Source: Cytobacillus sp. NJ13
GTDB lineage: Bacteria; Bacillota; Bacilli; Bacillales; Cytobacillaceae
DNA: 64,000 bases
Direction: 5' to 3'
NCBI GenBank assembly: GCA_030348385.1
Contig: JAUCFP010000006.1
Location: forward strand, 186,001 to 250,000
Part shown: piece by piece, positions 17,322-25,139 of the stretch
Layout of the letters: every line of letters begins with the position of its first letter
Position numbering within the stretch: the first letter of the stretch is position 1
The notes under the pieces: generated by a model
Told to the model about the DNA's origin: nothing
Database searches by the model: none
What the model saw: the letters and a program-made list of their open reading frames with translations, nothing else
Translations under genes and position numbers: made by a program

Positions 17322-17358
17322 AAAATCTGACAAAGTTAGTTGAAAAGGGGAGAATCCA

Positions 17359-18558
17359 GTGAGTACCATGACTTTAGACAGAGTGAAGACGATTAAAACA
17401 CTGAATGCAATTGCGCCAAGCGGTCTTGAGGTGTTTAACAAGGATCAATTTACAATCGATAATGAAAGCGGCAATCCGGATGCGATTGTCCTCCGGAGCT
17501 TTAATATGCATGCAATGGAATTGGGCGATCGATTAAAAGCAATTGCCCGTGCAGGCGCGGGTGTGAATAATATCCCGGTTGAGAAATGCACTGAGCAGGG
17601 AATTGTTGTTTTTAATACACCTGGTGCCAATGCGAATGCAGTAAAAGAAATGGTGCTTACTTCCTTAATGGCTTCATCCAGAAATCTTTTTGCCGGCATC
17701 TCCTGGACCAAAACGCTGAAAGATGAAGGAGACCAGATTCCAAAGCTTGTAGAAGCAGGGAAAAAGCAATTTGTCGGAAAAGAAATTAAGGGGAAAACTC
17801 TCGGTGTCATCGGATTGGGGGCAATCGGGGCACTAGTTGCCAATGATGCACTTGAACTTGATATGGATGTCGTAGGCTTTGATCCATTCATTTCTGTTGA
17901 CACTGCCTGGAACTTGTCCCGCAATGTTCAGCGTGCCATGACCATTGAGCAGGTGTTTGCAGAATCCGACTATATCACTGTACATGTTCCGTTAACCGAT
18001 GATACAAGGGAAATGTTCAATGAAGATACATTCAGCATGATGAAGAATGGTATTCATATCCTGAATTTCTCACGGGGAGAGCTTGTGAAGGAATCAGATA
18101 TGGCAGCCGCCCTTGAAAGCGGAAAAGTGGGCAAGTATATTACAGACTTCCCAAATGAAAATATCCTGAAAATGAAAAACGCAGTGGCAATTCCGCACCT
18201 TGGCGCGTCAACAAAAGAATCTGAGGAAAACTGCGCTGTCATGGCAGCACGACAGGTAAAGCACTTCCTTGAAACGGGCAATGTCAAAAACTCAGTGAAT
18301 TTCCCAAATGCTGCACTTCCTTACACAGGCAAGCGGCGTGTCACTGCTTTTCATAAAAACATCCCTAATATGGTCGGCCAAATCACACTAGCCATATCAA
18401 GCTACCAGCTGAATATCGCGGACATGGTGAACCGCAGCCGCGGTGAATATGCGTATACCATGATCGATATCGATAATAAAGTCAATGGCGATGTGATCCC
18501 TGGACTGCTTGAACAGATTAATCAAATTGAAGGCATTGTTACGTCACGAATAATATAA
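17359..18558 (+). CDS. serA: D-3-phosphoglycerate dehydrogenase with ACT domain
   Basis: A 399-residue NAD-dependent D-2-hydroxyacid dehydrogenase catalysing the first step of serine synthesis. Substrate-binding residues RAGAGVNNI, the Rossmann loop GLGAIG (152-157), catalytic region NFSRGEL and HLGAST, and a C-terminal ACT domain (about 325-399) are all visible. This is the short ACT-containing form. The start is GTG 17359, 6 nt after GGGGAG. Control by ZTP fits because serine feeds the one-carbon pool through GlyA. Confidence 0.92.
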   Translation: MSTMTLDRVKTIKTLNAIAPSGLEVFNKDQFTIDNESGNPDAIVLRSFNMHAMELGDRLKAIARAGAGVNNIPVEKCTEQGIVVFNTPGANANAVKEMVLTSLMASSRNLFAGISWTKTLKDEGDQIPKLVEAGKKQFVGKEIKGKTLGVIGLGAIGALVANDALELDMDVVGFDPFISVDTAWNLSRNVQRAMTIEQVFAESDYITVHVPLTDDTREMFNEDTFSMMKNGIHILNFSRGELVKESDMAAALESGKVGKYITDFPNENILKMKNAVAIPHLGASTKESEENCAVMAARQVKHFLETGNVKNSVNFPNAALPYTGKRRVTAFHKNIPNMVGQITLAISSYQLNIADMVNRSRGEYAYTMIDIDNKVNGDVIPGLLEQINQIEGIVTSRII

Positions 18559-18564
18559 AAATGC

Positions 18565-18598
18565 AGCCTCAATTCCAATTGGATTGGGGCTTTTTTTT
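18565..18598 (+). terminator. Intrinsic terminator of serA
   Basis: Imperfect stem AGCCTCAATTCC/GGATTGGGGCT around AATT, then eight T. Confidence 0.88.
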
Positions 18599-18741
18599 GG
18601 ACTGAAATCAAAAAAGGTATATGAGCAGTATAAAATCAGCTATCCTTAGAATAAACTGATAAAAAATTATAATCCCCCGTATCTTTTTGTTCTCTTATTC
18701 CGTTATAGAAGCAGAGATGTATTAAAGGAGTGAACAGGTTT

Positions 18742-19416
18742 ATGAAGCAAGGGAAAGTTCAGGCTGAATCAAGGGATTTCTTAAAGCAGAAGGAAAGCTG
18801 TATGGCAGATATCTATCCTTCACTTCAGCGTTATAGCCGGTTTCTTGCACATAACAGCTGGGACGGGGACGATATAGCCCATGAGGCAATCATCCGCGCT
18901 TATAAAAGCTATTCGCCTGAGAAAATTAATCAGGCACTTTTGAAGAAGATTGTCTATAATTGCTGGATGGACACTCTTCGAAACAGAAAGCGGGAGCAGC
19001 TGGAAGAGTCGCCTGAAAGTGAAAAGAAGAATTCCAGCCCCAATGGAGGAGAAGCAATCAGCCATCTCATTAACCGTCTGACATTAAAGCAGGCAGTTAT
19101 TTTTACACTGAAGGAAGGGTTTCGATACAAAACAAAAGAGATTGCAGATATCCTGCAGACCACTGAAATTGCAGTGAAGTCCTCGCTGAACCGTGCACGG
19201 AAGCAGCTTCAGCACCCAGTTGAAGATGAGACTGAGGGTTCTTTCGCAAATGATGAAGAAGAAAAGCTTTTTCATCTGCTGCAGCAATCAGTGGCTTCGG
19301 AAGATCCGTCCATCCTGGTAAAAACCATACCATTCCTCCGATCCCTGGAAAGTCATGCCCAGAAGCCTGTACTGCCAGTTCCATCTCCTTCTAATACTCT
19401 CTGCATGGCGGCATAG
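18742..19416 (+). CDS. RNA polymerase sigma-70 family factor (ECF-like)
   Basis: A 224-residue sigma factor. Region 2 is seen around YSRFLAHNSWDGDDIAHEAIIRAYKSY and region 4 as LTLKQAVIFTLKEGFRYKTKEIADILQTTEIAVKSSLNRARK, the standard sigma-4 HTH; a C-terminal tail of about 60 residues follows and lacks a recognised domain. AAAGGAG precedes ATG 18742; the GTG at 18730 overlaps this site. It lies 26 nt upstream of a clpP gene with no terminator between, so they form an operon. No anti-sigma gene is adjacent. Confidence 0.87.
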   Translation: MKQGKVQAESRDFLKQKESCMADIYPSLQRYSRFLAHNSWDGDDIAHEAIIRAYKSYSPEKINQALLKKIVYNCWMDTLRNRKREQLEESPESEKKNSSPNGGEAISHLINRLTLKQAVIFTLKEGFRYKTKEIADILQTTEIAVKSSLNRARKQLQHPVEDETEGSFANDEEEKLFHLLQQSVASEDPSILVKTIPFLRSLESHAQKPVLPVPSPSNTLCMAA

Positions 19417-19442
19417 ATCCGCAATGAACTGGAGGGATACAG

Positions 19443-20024
19443 GTGACAGCAATACCATATGTTATTGAGCAGTCAAGCAAGGGAGAACGTTCATATGATA
19501 TTTACTCACGGCTGTTAAAAGACAGGATTATCATGATTGGTGAAGAAATTAATGATGTCGTTGCCAACAGTGTAATCGCCCAGCTGCTTTTTCTTGCAGC
19601 GGAATCTCCTGAAAAGGATATCTCCCTTTATATTAATAGTCCGGGCGGTTCGACAACTGCAGGATTTGCCATCTATGATACGATTCAGTATATAAAGCCT
19701 GATGTGAGGACGATTTGCACAGGAATGGCCGCATCATTTGGTGCGATGCTTCTTCTGGCAGGGAAAAAGGGGAAACGCTACAGTCTGCCGAACAGTGAAA
19801 TCATGATCCATCAGCCGCTTGGCGGTGCTCGCGGCCAGGCAACCGAAATCGAAATATCGGCAAAGCGGATCTTAAAACTGAGGGAGCATATTAATGGAAT
19901 TATTGCTGAAAGAACTGGCCAGCCTGCAGAAAAAGTCGCTAGGGATACGGACCGCGATTATTTCATGACTGCCGAAGAAGCAAAGGAATACGGGATTATC
20001 GATGAGATTATCTATAAAAGCTAG
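19443..20024 (+). CDS. clpP: ClpP-type protease subunit (probable paralogue)
   Basis: A 193-residue ClpP with the catalytic triad at canonical positions: S98 (GMAASFGAM), H123 (MIHQPLGG), D172 (DTDRDYF). The body is close to Bacillus ClpP, but many normally invariant positions differ (for example [18 protein letters not shown]), and the C-terminus is short. The housekeeping clpP is not usually linked to a sigma factor, so this is probably a second copy; B. cereus-group species also carry two. The start is GTG 19443 after GGAGG. Confidence 0.9.
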   Translation: MTAIPYVIEQSSKGERSYDIYSRLLKDRIIMIGEEINDVVANSVIAQLLFLAAESPEKDISLYINSPGGSTTAGFAIYDTIQYIKPDVRTICTGMAASFGAMLLLAGKKGKRYSLPNSEIMIHQPLGGARGQATEIEISAKRILKLREHINGIIAERTGQPAEKVARDTDRDYFMTAEEAKEYGIIDEIIYKS

Positions 20025-20032
20025 GAAAGAGG

Positions 20033-20058
20033 AAAAGCAGCCGATGAAGGCTGCTTTT
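20033..20058 (+). terminator. Bidirectional terminator between clpP and gntR
   Basis: Perfect stem AAAAGCAGCC/GGCTGCTTTT with a six-base loop; followed by T-rich sequence on the plus strand and A-runs that serve the converging minus-strand gene. Confidence 0.82.
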
Positions 20059-20067
20059 TCCGTTTTA

Positions 20068-20727
20068 TTATTTATCTTCTGAGTAATATTCGTCAATTGC
20101 CCGAAGCCAGTTAACGCGTGCAATGTGCCCGGCTTTTTCTCTGTCTTTTTGTTCAAAAGCTTTTAAGATATCTTCATGTTCTTCTATAGAACGTTCTTTC
20201 AAAATAATTGTTTTATTGTAGTAAAGCCGCATGACATGTGCCTGAAGCATGGAAGCTGTATTCGAGATATAAGGATTCTGAGCTAGATCTATAATAATAT
20301 TATGAAACTTCTCATCCTGCTTCAAAGCTGTGAAGGTATCTCCTGCAATTAGAGCTTTAGCAAATTTATGATTAATATCCCTAAGTATATCAATCGTTTC
20401 CTGGCTGATAACAGGAGCAGCCAATTCTGCAGCAAGTGCCTGCAATACGCCTAATGGGGGCAGGATTTTACTAATATCTTCAGGATTAACTGAAGTGACC
20501 TGCGTTCCAACTCCGGGAAACATTTCGACGAACCCCTGTACATTCAGCAGCTGAAGAGCTTCCCTGATGGGGGTTCGGCTGACGCCTAATGCTTTTGCCA
20601 GATCGGCATCATTCAATTTTTCTTTTGGCTGGAGTGTGCCGTCAATGATCCACTCCTGGATTTGGGAGAAGGCGCGATCCTTGGCTGACACTCGGGTAGG
20701 TGATGAATAATTGGAGGGTATCGGCAT
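20068..20727 (-). CDS. GntR-family regulator (FadR/FCD subfamily)
   Basis: A 219-residue regulator. The N-terminal wHTH shows LNDADLAKALGVSRTPIREALQLL and the C-terminal helical FCD effector domain begins near residue 90, with metal-type ligands in DEKFHNIIID and the HVMRLYY and EEHEDILKAF helices. The start is ATG 20727 (MPIPSNY) after GGTGG. It is divergent from brnQ, and three copies of an AATATATYGCAT-like motif lie between, so it likely represses or activates brnQ and itself. Confidence 0.9.
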   Translation of the reverse strand: MPIPSNYSSPTRVSAKDRAFSQIQEWIIDGTLQPKEKLNDADLAKALGVSRTPIREALQLLNVQGFVEMFPGVGTQVTSVNPEDISKILPPLGVLQALAAELAAPVISQETIDILRDINHKFAKALIAGDTFTALKQDEKFHNIIIDLAQNPYISNTASMLQAHVMRLYYNKTIILKERSIEEHEDILKAFEQKDREKAGHIARVNWLRAIDEYYSEDK

Positions 20728-20825
20728 AGCTGTAACCACCTTTTCATTTCATGCAATTTATCTGTGAAATTATAGTTATTTCCAATAGATTATAAATTTA
20801 GTATATAGAAGTATCTTGAAAAATT

Positions 20826-20912
20826 CAATATATCGCATGATTCGACAAAAAGTTTTGTGCGATATATTGCATAAGTATTTTGAATATGTTATCTTGAGTT
20901 ATGCAATATATT
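20826..20912. promoter_or_regulatory. Nested inverted repeats in the gntR-brnQ divergent region
   Basis: CAATATATCGCA (20826-20837) pairs with TGCGATATATTG (20858-20869), a perfect 12-base inverted repeat. The right arm overlaps ATATATTGCATAA (20862-20874), which itself repeats inverted as TTATGCAATATAT (20899-20911). These are candidate GntR operators. Confidence 0.7.
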
Positions 20913-21021
20913 ACTAGCGTGCAAAAATAATAATGTTACAGCGCAATAATTTTTCGGAAAATTTGAATTTAACAAAATAAGTAAATCATTTAAGACAGAC
21001 AGATTAATAGGAGGAATTGAA

Positions 21022-22374
21022 ATGACCAGCAAAATACCATTCTCATATATTGTAACAGTTGGTTTTATGCTCTTTGCCTTATTTTTTGGGGCAGGAAACT
21101 TAATTTTCCCTGCGATGCTTGGCCAATCGGCAGGAACGAATGTATGGTCAGCGAACGCTGGCTTCATTATCACAGGTGTAGGTTTGCCTCTTCTTGGTAT
21201 ACTGGCTTTGGGCTTCTCGGGAAAAAGTGATCTGCAATCACTGGCGAGCCGCGTCAATCCATTGTTCGGACTAGCCTTCACAGTGGCCCTGTACTTATCA
21301 ATTGGACCGCTTTTTGCCATTCCGAGAACAGCTACAGTGTCATACGAAATCGGAATTAAGCCTTATCTATCAGAAGGAAGCGGATCAGTCGGCTTGATCG
21401 TATGTTCAGTTATTTTCTTTGGAATTACCGCTTTTTTCTCTTTAAATTCTTCAAAGATTGTTGATATCGTAGGAAAATATTTAACACCGATTCTTCTAAT
21501 TGTAATCGCAGTTTTAATAGGCGCTGCATTCTTTAATCCAATGGGTGCATTCCAGGCTCCGTCTGAAGCTTATATGAACGGTGCGTTCTTTAAAGGGTTC
21601 CAGGAAGGCTATCTGACAATGGATGCATTGGCAGCATTTGTATTCGGTATTATCGTTGTAAATGCTGTGAAGGAAAAAGGCGCAGTAACTAAGAAGGATA
21701 TCATGGTATCCATTGCGAAGGCAGGTGTGATTGCTTCTGGTCTATTAGCAGTCATTTATACATCGCTTTCCTTTATTGGGGCTTCAAGTGTCAGCGGTCT
21801 AGGAGCATTGGATAATGGCGGTGCTGTTCTATCTGGTGCCTCTTCCCATTACTTTGGCTCATTTGGTGCACTGCTATTAAGTGTCATTGTTTTTGGAGCA
21901 TGTTTGACAACCAGCATCGGTTTAATTACAGCCTGTTCTTCATACTTCAATAAACTGATGCCAAGAGTTTCTTACAAAATGTTCGTGATTGTTTTATCTA
22001 TATTCAGCGCGGTTTTTGCCAACTTTGGCTTAAGCCAGCTTATCGCCATTTCTGTGCCAGTCTTGGTGGGAATCTATCCATTGGCTATTGCATTGATGGC
22101 TCTTACATTCCTGCATCCGATTTTTAAAGGCAAGAAAGAAGTTTACCAGGGCAGCATGCTTTTCACATTTGTGGTAAGTTTGTTTGATGGTTTAAATGCA
22201 GCAGGCATTACGTTTGCGCCAATCAATGACCTATTCAGTGCGATCCTTCCTTTATATGATGTTGGGTTAGGCTGGATTGTTCCTGCTATCGCAGGTGGTC
22301 TGATCGGTTTGGCTGCTGCTGCCATAAAGAATGACAGCCAATCACATTCTGCTGAAGCCAAAAAAGCAGCATAA
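21022..22374 (+). CDS. brnQ: Branched-chain amino acid:cation symporter BrnQ
   Basis: A 450-residue, 12-helix LIVCS-family transporter importing Leu, Ile and Val with Na+ or H+. The family opening FMLFALFFGAGNLIFP, the IGPLFAIPRTATVSYEIG loop and GACLTTSIGLITACSSYF are all present. AGGAGG precedes ATG 21022. Control by the divergent GntR is inferred; no T-box is seen in the leader. A strong terminator follows. Confidence 0.95.
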   Translation: MTSKIPFSYIVTVGFMLFALFFGAGNLIFPAMLGQSAGTNVWSANAGFIITGVGLPLLGILALGFSGKSDLQSLASRVNPLFGLAFTVALYLSIGPLFAIPRTATVSYEIGIKPYLSEGSGSVGLIVCSVIFFGITAFFSLNSSKIVDIVGKYLTPILLIVIAVLIGAAFFNPMGAFQAPSEAYMNGAFFKGFQEGYLTMDALAAFVFGIIVVNAVKEKGAVTKKDIMVSIAKAGVIASGLLAVIYTSLSFIGASSVSGLGALDNGGAVLSGASSHYFGSFGALLLSVIVFGACLTTSIGLITACSSYFNKLMPRVSYKMFVIVLSIFSAVFANFGLSQLIAISVPVLVGIYPLAIALMALTFLHPIFKGKKEVYQGSMLFTFVVSLFDGLNAAGITFAPINDLFSAILPLYDVGLGWIVPAIAGGLIGLAAAAIKNDSQSHSAEAKKAA

Positions 22375-22381
22375 TCATTGC

Positions 22382-22411
22382 AACCTCCAGTTTTAAACTG
22401 GAGGTTTTTTT
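22382..22411 (+). terminator. Intrinsic terminator of brnQ
   Basis: Perfect stem AACCTCCAG/CTGGAGGTT with a TTTTAAA loop and T run. Confidence 0.92.
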
Positions 22412-22531
22412 ATGGACATATATTGACCGATCACGAATATTAATTAGTAAATATGTACTAATAGTTCGTGTTTTTGTTGAATTCCCACAAACTATTTGTT
22501 ATATTGGCATTGTAATAATACTAATTTCATC

Positions 22532-22602
22532 ACTCGTATATGCTCGGTAATATGGTCTGAGTGTTTCTACCTGGTTCCCATTGAAAGAACCGGACTACGG
22601 GT
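22532..22602 (+). promoter_or_regulatory. Purine riboswitch, guanine type
   Basis: P1 arms ACTCGTA/TACGGGT flank the conserved core: TATGGTCTGAGTGTTTCTACC, in two blocks, and loop L3 GTTCCCATTGAAAGAAC. The J3/1 segment reads GACTACG, with C at the position that pairs with the ligand, so guanine/hypoxanthine is predicted, not adenine. Confidence 0.9.
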
Positions 22603-22650
22603 TAAAGTATAAGAATAAGTGCAAGCTTATTGCAGCTGCTTTAACTCTAT

Positions 22651-22692
22651 GGTCTGAAAGGTAGAAATCATTCTGCTTTTACAGGCCTTTTT
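22651..22692 (+). terminator. Guanine riboswitch terminator
   Basis: Long stem GGTCTG-AAAGGTAGAA / TTCTGCTTTT-CAGGCC with ATCA loop and T5, 54 nt upstream of the start codon. It would form when guanine is bound (OFF switch). Confidence 0.85.
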
Positions 22693-22745
22693 CTATGATC
22701 AGAACTTCGGGTGTATCAGACAACAAGAAAAGGGGAGAACGTACA

Positions 22746-23621
22746 ATGAAAAAGAAATTAGCTTCACTCGCTGCGATTGCAGCACTGTCTGCAGCGATGC
22801 TTTCAGGATGCTCGTCGGCAGCAAAATTCGAAACCGAGGCTGAAGGAGCCCAAAAGCCAATTCTTATCCAAGGGCCAATGCCGATCGAGGCCGAAAAGTT
22901 TGCTGAACGATTAGATAAAGTTAAAGTTGAAAAATCAGGGAACTTTGTTTTTTATAAAGGAAAGCTGGACAAGTACCCAGTTATCGTTGCTAAAACCGGA
23001 AAAGGCATGGAAAATACGGCGGCTGCCACAGCAATCGCCATTGAAAAGTATGATCCAGCAGCCATCATCAATCAGGGGACTTCAGGCGGCCATGATCCAA
23101 GCTTGAATGTGTACGATATCGTTTTAGGAGAAAGAACTGTCAATATCGGATCATTGAAGACTGGTCATTTGGAAGAAGGGAAAGGGATTGAGCCAACCAA
23201 TTGGATCCCGATGGACCTGATGGCTTCTGAGGGAAGTGCCGGTGAAGACCCTGATGCAGAAAAGATTCGTTATTATGAGGGAGATGAAAATCTTCTTGCT
23301 GCTGCCAAAGCAGTAAAAGATAAGCACAAGAAGGGCAAAGTAGTCGAGGGGACAATCGGTTCAGCGGATTTATGGAATAACGAAGTTGACCGCATCAAAT
23401 GGTTCCATGAAAACTACGGAACATCGGTAGAAGAAATGGAAGGCGCCGCAGCAGCGCAGATTGCCGGAGCATACGATGTTCCATTCCTGGGAATTCGTAT
23501 TCTTTCTAATAACAAAACAAACGGAGGCCAATACGACCCCAACACTGCTGCTGCAAACCAGGATTACGTATATGAAGTCGTAAAACAGTATATTTCAGAG
23601 ATAAAAGGAAATAAAAATTAA
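22746..23621 (+). CDS. Lipoprotein with purine nucleosidase/phosphorylase (PNP_UDP) fold
   Basis: A 291-residue exported lipoprotein. Signal peptide ends in the lipobox LSGC (Cys 21). Residues about 38-285 match the nucleoside phosphorylase/MTA-SAH nucleosidase superfamily: GKGMENTAAATAIAIEKYDP, INQGTSGGHD, VEEMEGAAAAQIAGAYDVPF, IRILSNN. EEMEGAA is the ribose-binding acid of MTA/SAH nucleosidases. Anchored outside the membrane it would split nucleosides to free bases for uptake. The guanine riboswitch upstream supports a purine-salvage role. The start ATG 22746 follows AAAAGGGGAG. Confidence 0.87.
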   Translation: MKKKLASLAAIAALSAAMLSGCSSAAKFETEAEGAQKPILIQGPMPIEAEKFAERLDKVKVEKSGNFVFYKGKLDKYPVIVAKTGKGMENTAAATAIAIEKYDPAAIINQGTSGGHDPSLNVYDIVLGERTVNIGSLKTGHLEEGKGIEPTNWIPMDLMASEGSAGEDPDAEKIRYYEGDENLLAAAKAVKDKHKKGKVVEGTIGSADLWNNEVDRIKWFHENYGTSVEEMEGAAAAQIAGAYDVPFLGIRILSNNKTNGGQYDPNTAAANQDYVYEVVKQYISEIKGNKN

Positions 23622-23657
23622 AAAGGCAGTTTTCGTTTGGTTCGTATGCTGTGCCCA

Positions 23658-24177
23658 TTCGGACAGGGCAGGGGAAAATCCTGGTGAACGTGTCCGAATC
23701 CGGAGTGCATTCGGACAGGTAAAGGAAGAATCCGAGAGAATTAGTCCGAACTCGGTACACTATCGGACAGGGAGAGTGAGAATCCGAGGGAAAGAGTCCG
23801 AACTTGGTACACTTTCGGACAGGATAAGTAAGATTTCGAGAGAAAGAGTCCGAACTCAGGGCACCTTCGGACAGGGTAAGAAAAAATCCGAGGAAATGAG
23901 TCCGAAGTCGATGCACCTTCGGACAGAAGAAGCAAGATTTCGAGAAAATGAGTTCGAAGTCGAGGCACTTTCGGACAGGATAAGTAAGAATCCGAGAGAA
24001 TGAGTCCGAACTCAGGGCACCTTCGGACAGGGTAAGGAAAAATCCGAGGAAATGAGTCCGAAGTCGAGGCACCTTCGGACAGAAGAAGCAAGATTTCGAG
24101 AGAATGAGTCCGAACTCAGACTACCTTTGGATAAAAAGAAGCAAGAATCCGAAAAAATGAGTCCAAACACGTTCGCC
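23658..24177 (+). repeat. 52-bp tandem repeat array (10 units)
   Basis: Ten units start at exact 52-nt intervals (23658, 23710, ... 24126). The consensus has TTCGGACAG at the unit start, AATCCGAG near the middle and GAGTCCGAA at about 34-42. GTCCGAA of one unit pairs with TTCGGAC of the next across 11 nt, so every junction can form a hairpin. Units 23814-23969 are repeated with few changes at 23970-24125, a three-unit (156-bp) higher-order copy. All frames are open in parts because 52 is not a multiple of 3, so it is not a coding repeat. The same repeat recurs at 35335. Confidence 0.95.
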
Positions 24178-24215
24178 AGTCAAAATAGGAATAAACACAA
24201 ACAAAGAGATAACTC

Positions 24216-24252
24216 AAAAAAGAGTCTTCCAAATTGGGAAGACTCTTTTTTG
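24216..24252. terminator. Bidirectional terminator
   Basis: Perfect 11-base stem AAGAGTCTTCC/GGAAGACTCTT flanked by A and T runs, between the repeat array and the minus-strand hxlR gene. Confidence 0.92.
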
Positions 24253-24273
24253 ATATCAATATATAAATTAACC

Positions 24274-24579
24274 CTATAACCAGTTCTGCGACCATTTTTC
24301 TATTTCTTTCATCAGCGGCTCCATGGCCAGGCCTTTTTCTGTCAGGGAATATTCGATTCTTACAGGAGTTTCAGGGTAAACCTCGCGTTTTACGACCCCC
24401 TCATTCTCCAGGTCCTTTAACCGGTCTGAAAGAACTTTGCCGCTTATCCCGATTGCGGATTCGATACTGCAGAACCGCTGTGGCCCGTTAAGCAATTGAT
24501 AAATGATCAATCCTGTCCATCGCTGGCTCAATATGCCAATGGCTTTTTCAAATCTTGGACAAATTAGCGACTTATCCAT
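24274..24579 (-). CDS. HxlR/DUF24-family regulator, CatR/YodB-like
   Basis: A 101-residue winged-helix regulator (MDKSLICPRFEKAIG). Cys7 is at the position of the redox-sensing cysteine of B. subtilis YodB/CatR, which form disulfides or adducts with quinones. The wHTH is FCSIESAIGISGKVLSDRLKDLE with wing EVYPETPVRIEYSLTEKG. The start is ATG 24579 after GGAGTG. Divergent from doxX-catE-like genes, the same partners CatR controls in B. subtilis. Confidence 0.9.
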   Translation of the reverse strand: MDKSLICPRFEKAIGILSQRWTGLIIYQLLNGPQRFCSIESAIGISGKVLSDRLKDLENEGVVKREVYPETPVRIEYSLTEKGLAMEPLMKEIEKWSQNWL

Positions 24580-24651
24580 AAGTATCACTCCTTGTTTCTT
24601 ATTATAGTCATAAACCGGAAATAATTAAATCACTTTTTATAAAAAAATTAC

Positions 24652-24697
24652 TTGACGTTATCTAATATCAATTATATACTAACTTACATAAAGTAAG
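24652..24697 (+). promoter_or_regulatory. Promoter and dyad operator of the catDE-like operon
   Basis: Sigma-A promoter TTGACG - 17 nt - TATACT (24652-24680). Directly downstream is CTTAC-ATAAA-GTAAG (24683-24697), a perfect dyad across the predicted start site, suited to HxlR repression. Confidence 0.8.
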
Positions 24698-24721
24698 CAA
24701 CTAACATTCAAGGAGGAAAAC

Positions 24722-25126
24722 ATGAACAAAAACGAATTAGGCAATTTCATTCTGCGTGTAATTTTAGGATTTATTTTCTTTATTCATGGATTATCTAAAT
24801 TTCAGGGGGGCATAAGCAATACTGCTGGTTTCTTCGATAGTATCGGTATTCCTGGTTTTATGGCTTATGCCGTTGCCGTAATCGAGCTGGCAGGAGGCAT
24901 AGCGCTTATTTTGGGAATTGGCACAAAAATTGTTTCTGTACTATTTGCTGTCATTATGCTGGGAGCTATCTTTACTGCCAAGCTGCCTGCGGGCCTGCTG
25001 GGGAACGGTCAAATGGCGGGATATGAATTAGATTTAATCTTACTTGCTGCATCGATCTATTTTGTATTAGCAAAGGAATCACCACTGTCTATTGGGAGCA
25101 AATTAATACAATCAAAGGCAAACTAA
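24722..25126 (+). CDS. catD: DoxX-family membrane protein (CatD-like)
   Basis: A 134-residue protein with four membrane helices (ILRVILGFIFFIHGLSKF, GFMAYAVAVIELAGGIALIL and two more) typical of DoxX. B. subtilis CatD (YfiD) is encoded with CatE and acts in thiol/quinone stress, probably as a quinone-linked membrane partner. AGGAGG precedes ATG 24722. catE follows after 13 nt. Confidence 0.88.
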   Translation: MNKNELGNFILRVILGFIFFIHGLSKFQGGISNTAGFFDSIGIPGFMAYAVAVIELAGGIALILGIGTKIVSVLFAVIMLGAIFTAKLPAGLLGNGQMAGYELDLILLAASIYFVLAKESPLSIGSKLIQSKAN

Positions 25127-25139
25127 GGGAGGAATTTAC

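Noticed and set aside
23506..24091. Long repeat-spanning ORFs on both strands in the first 52-bp array
   Set aside because: They are frame-shadowing caused by the non-triplet repeat; the same words appear in all frames and no ribosome site exists.
23658..24177. Repeat arrays considered as CRISPR
   Set aside because: Units are contiguous 52-mers that are similar along their whole length, without unique spacers, and no cas genes are near.
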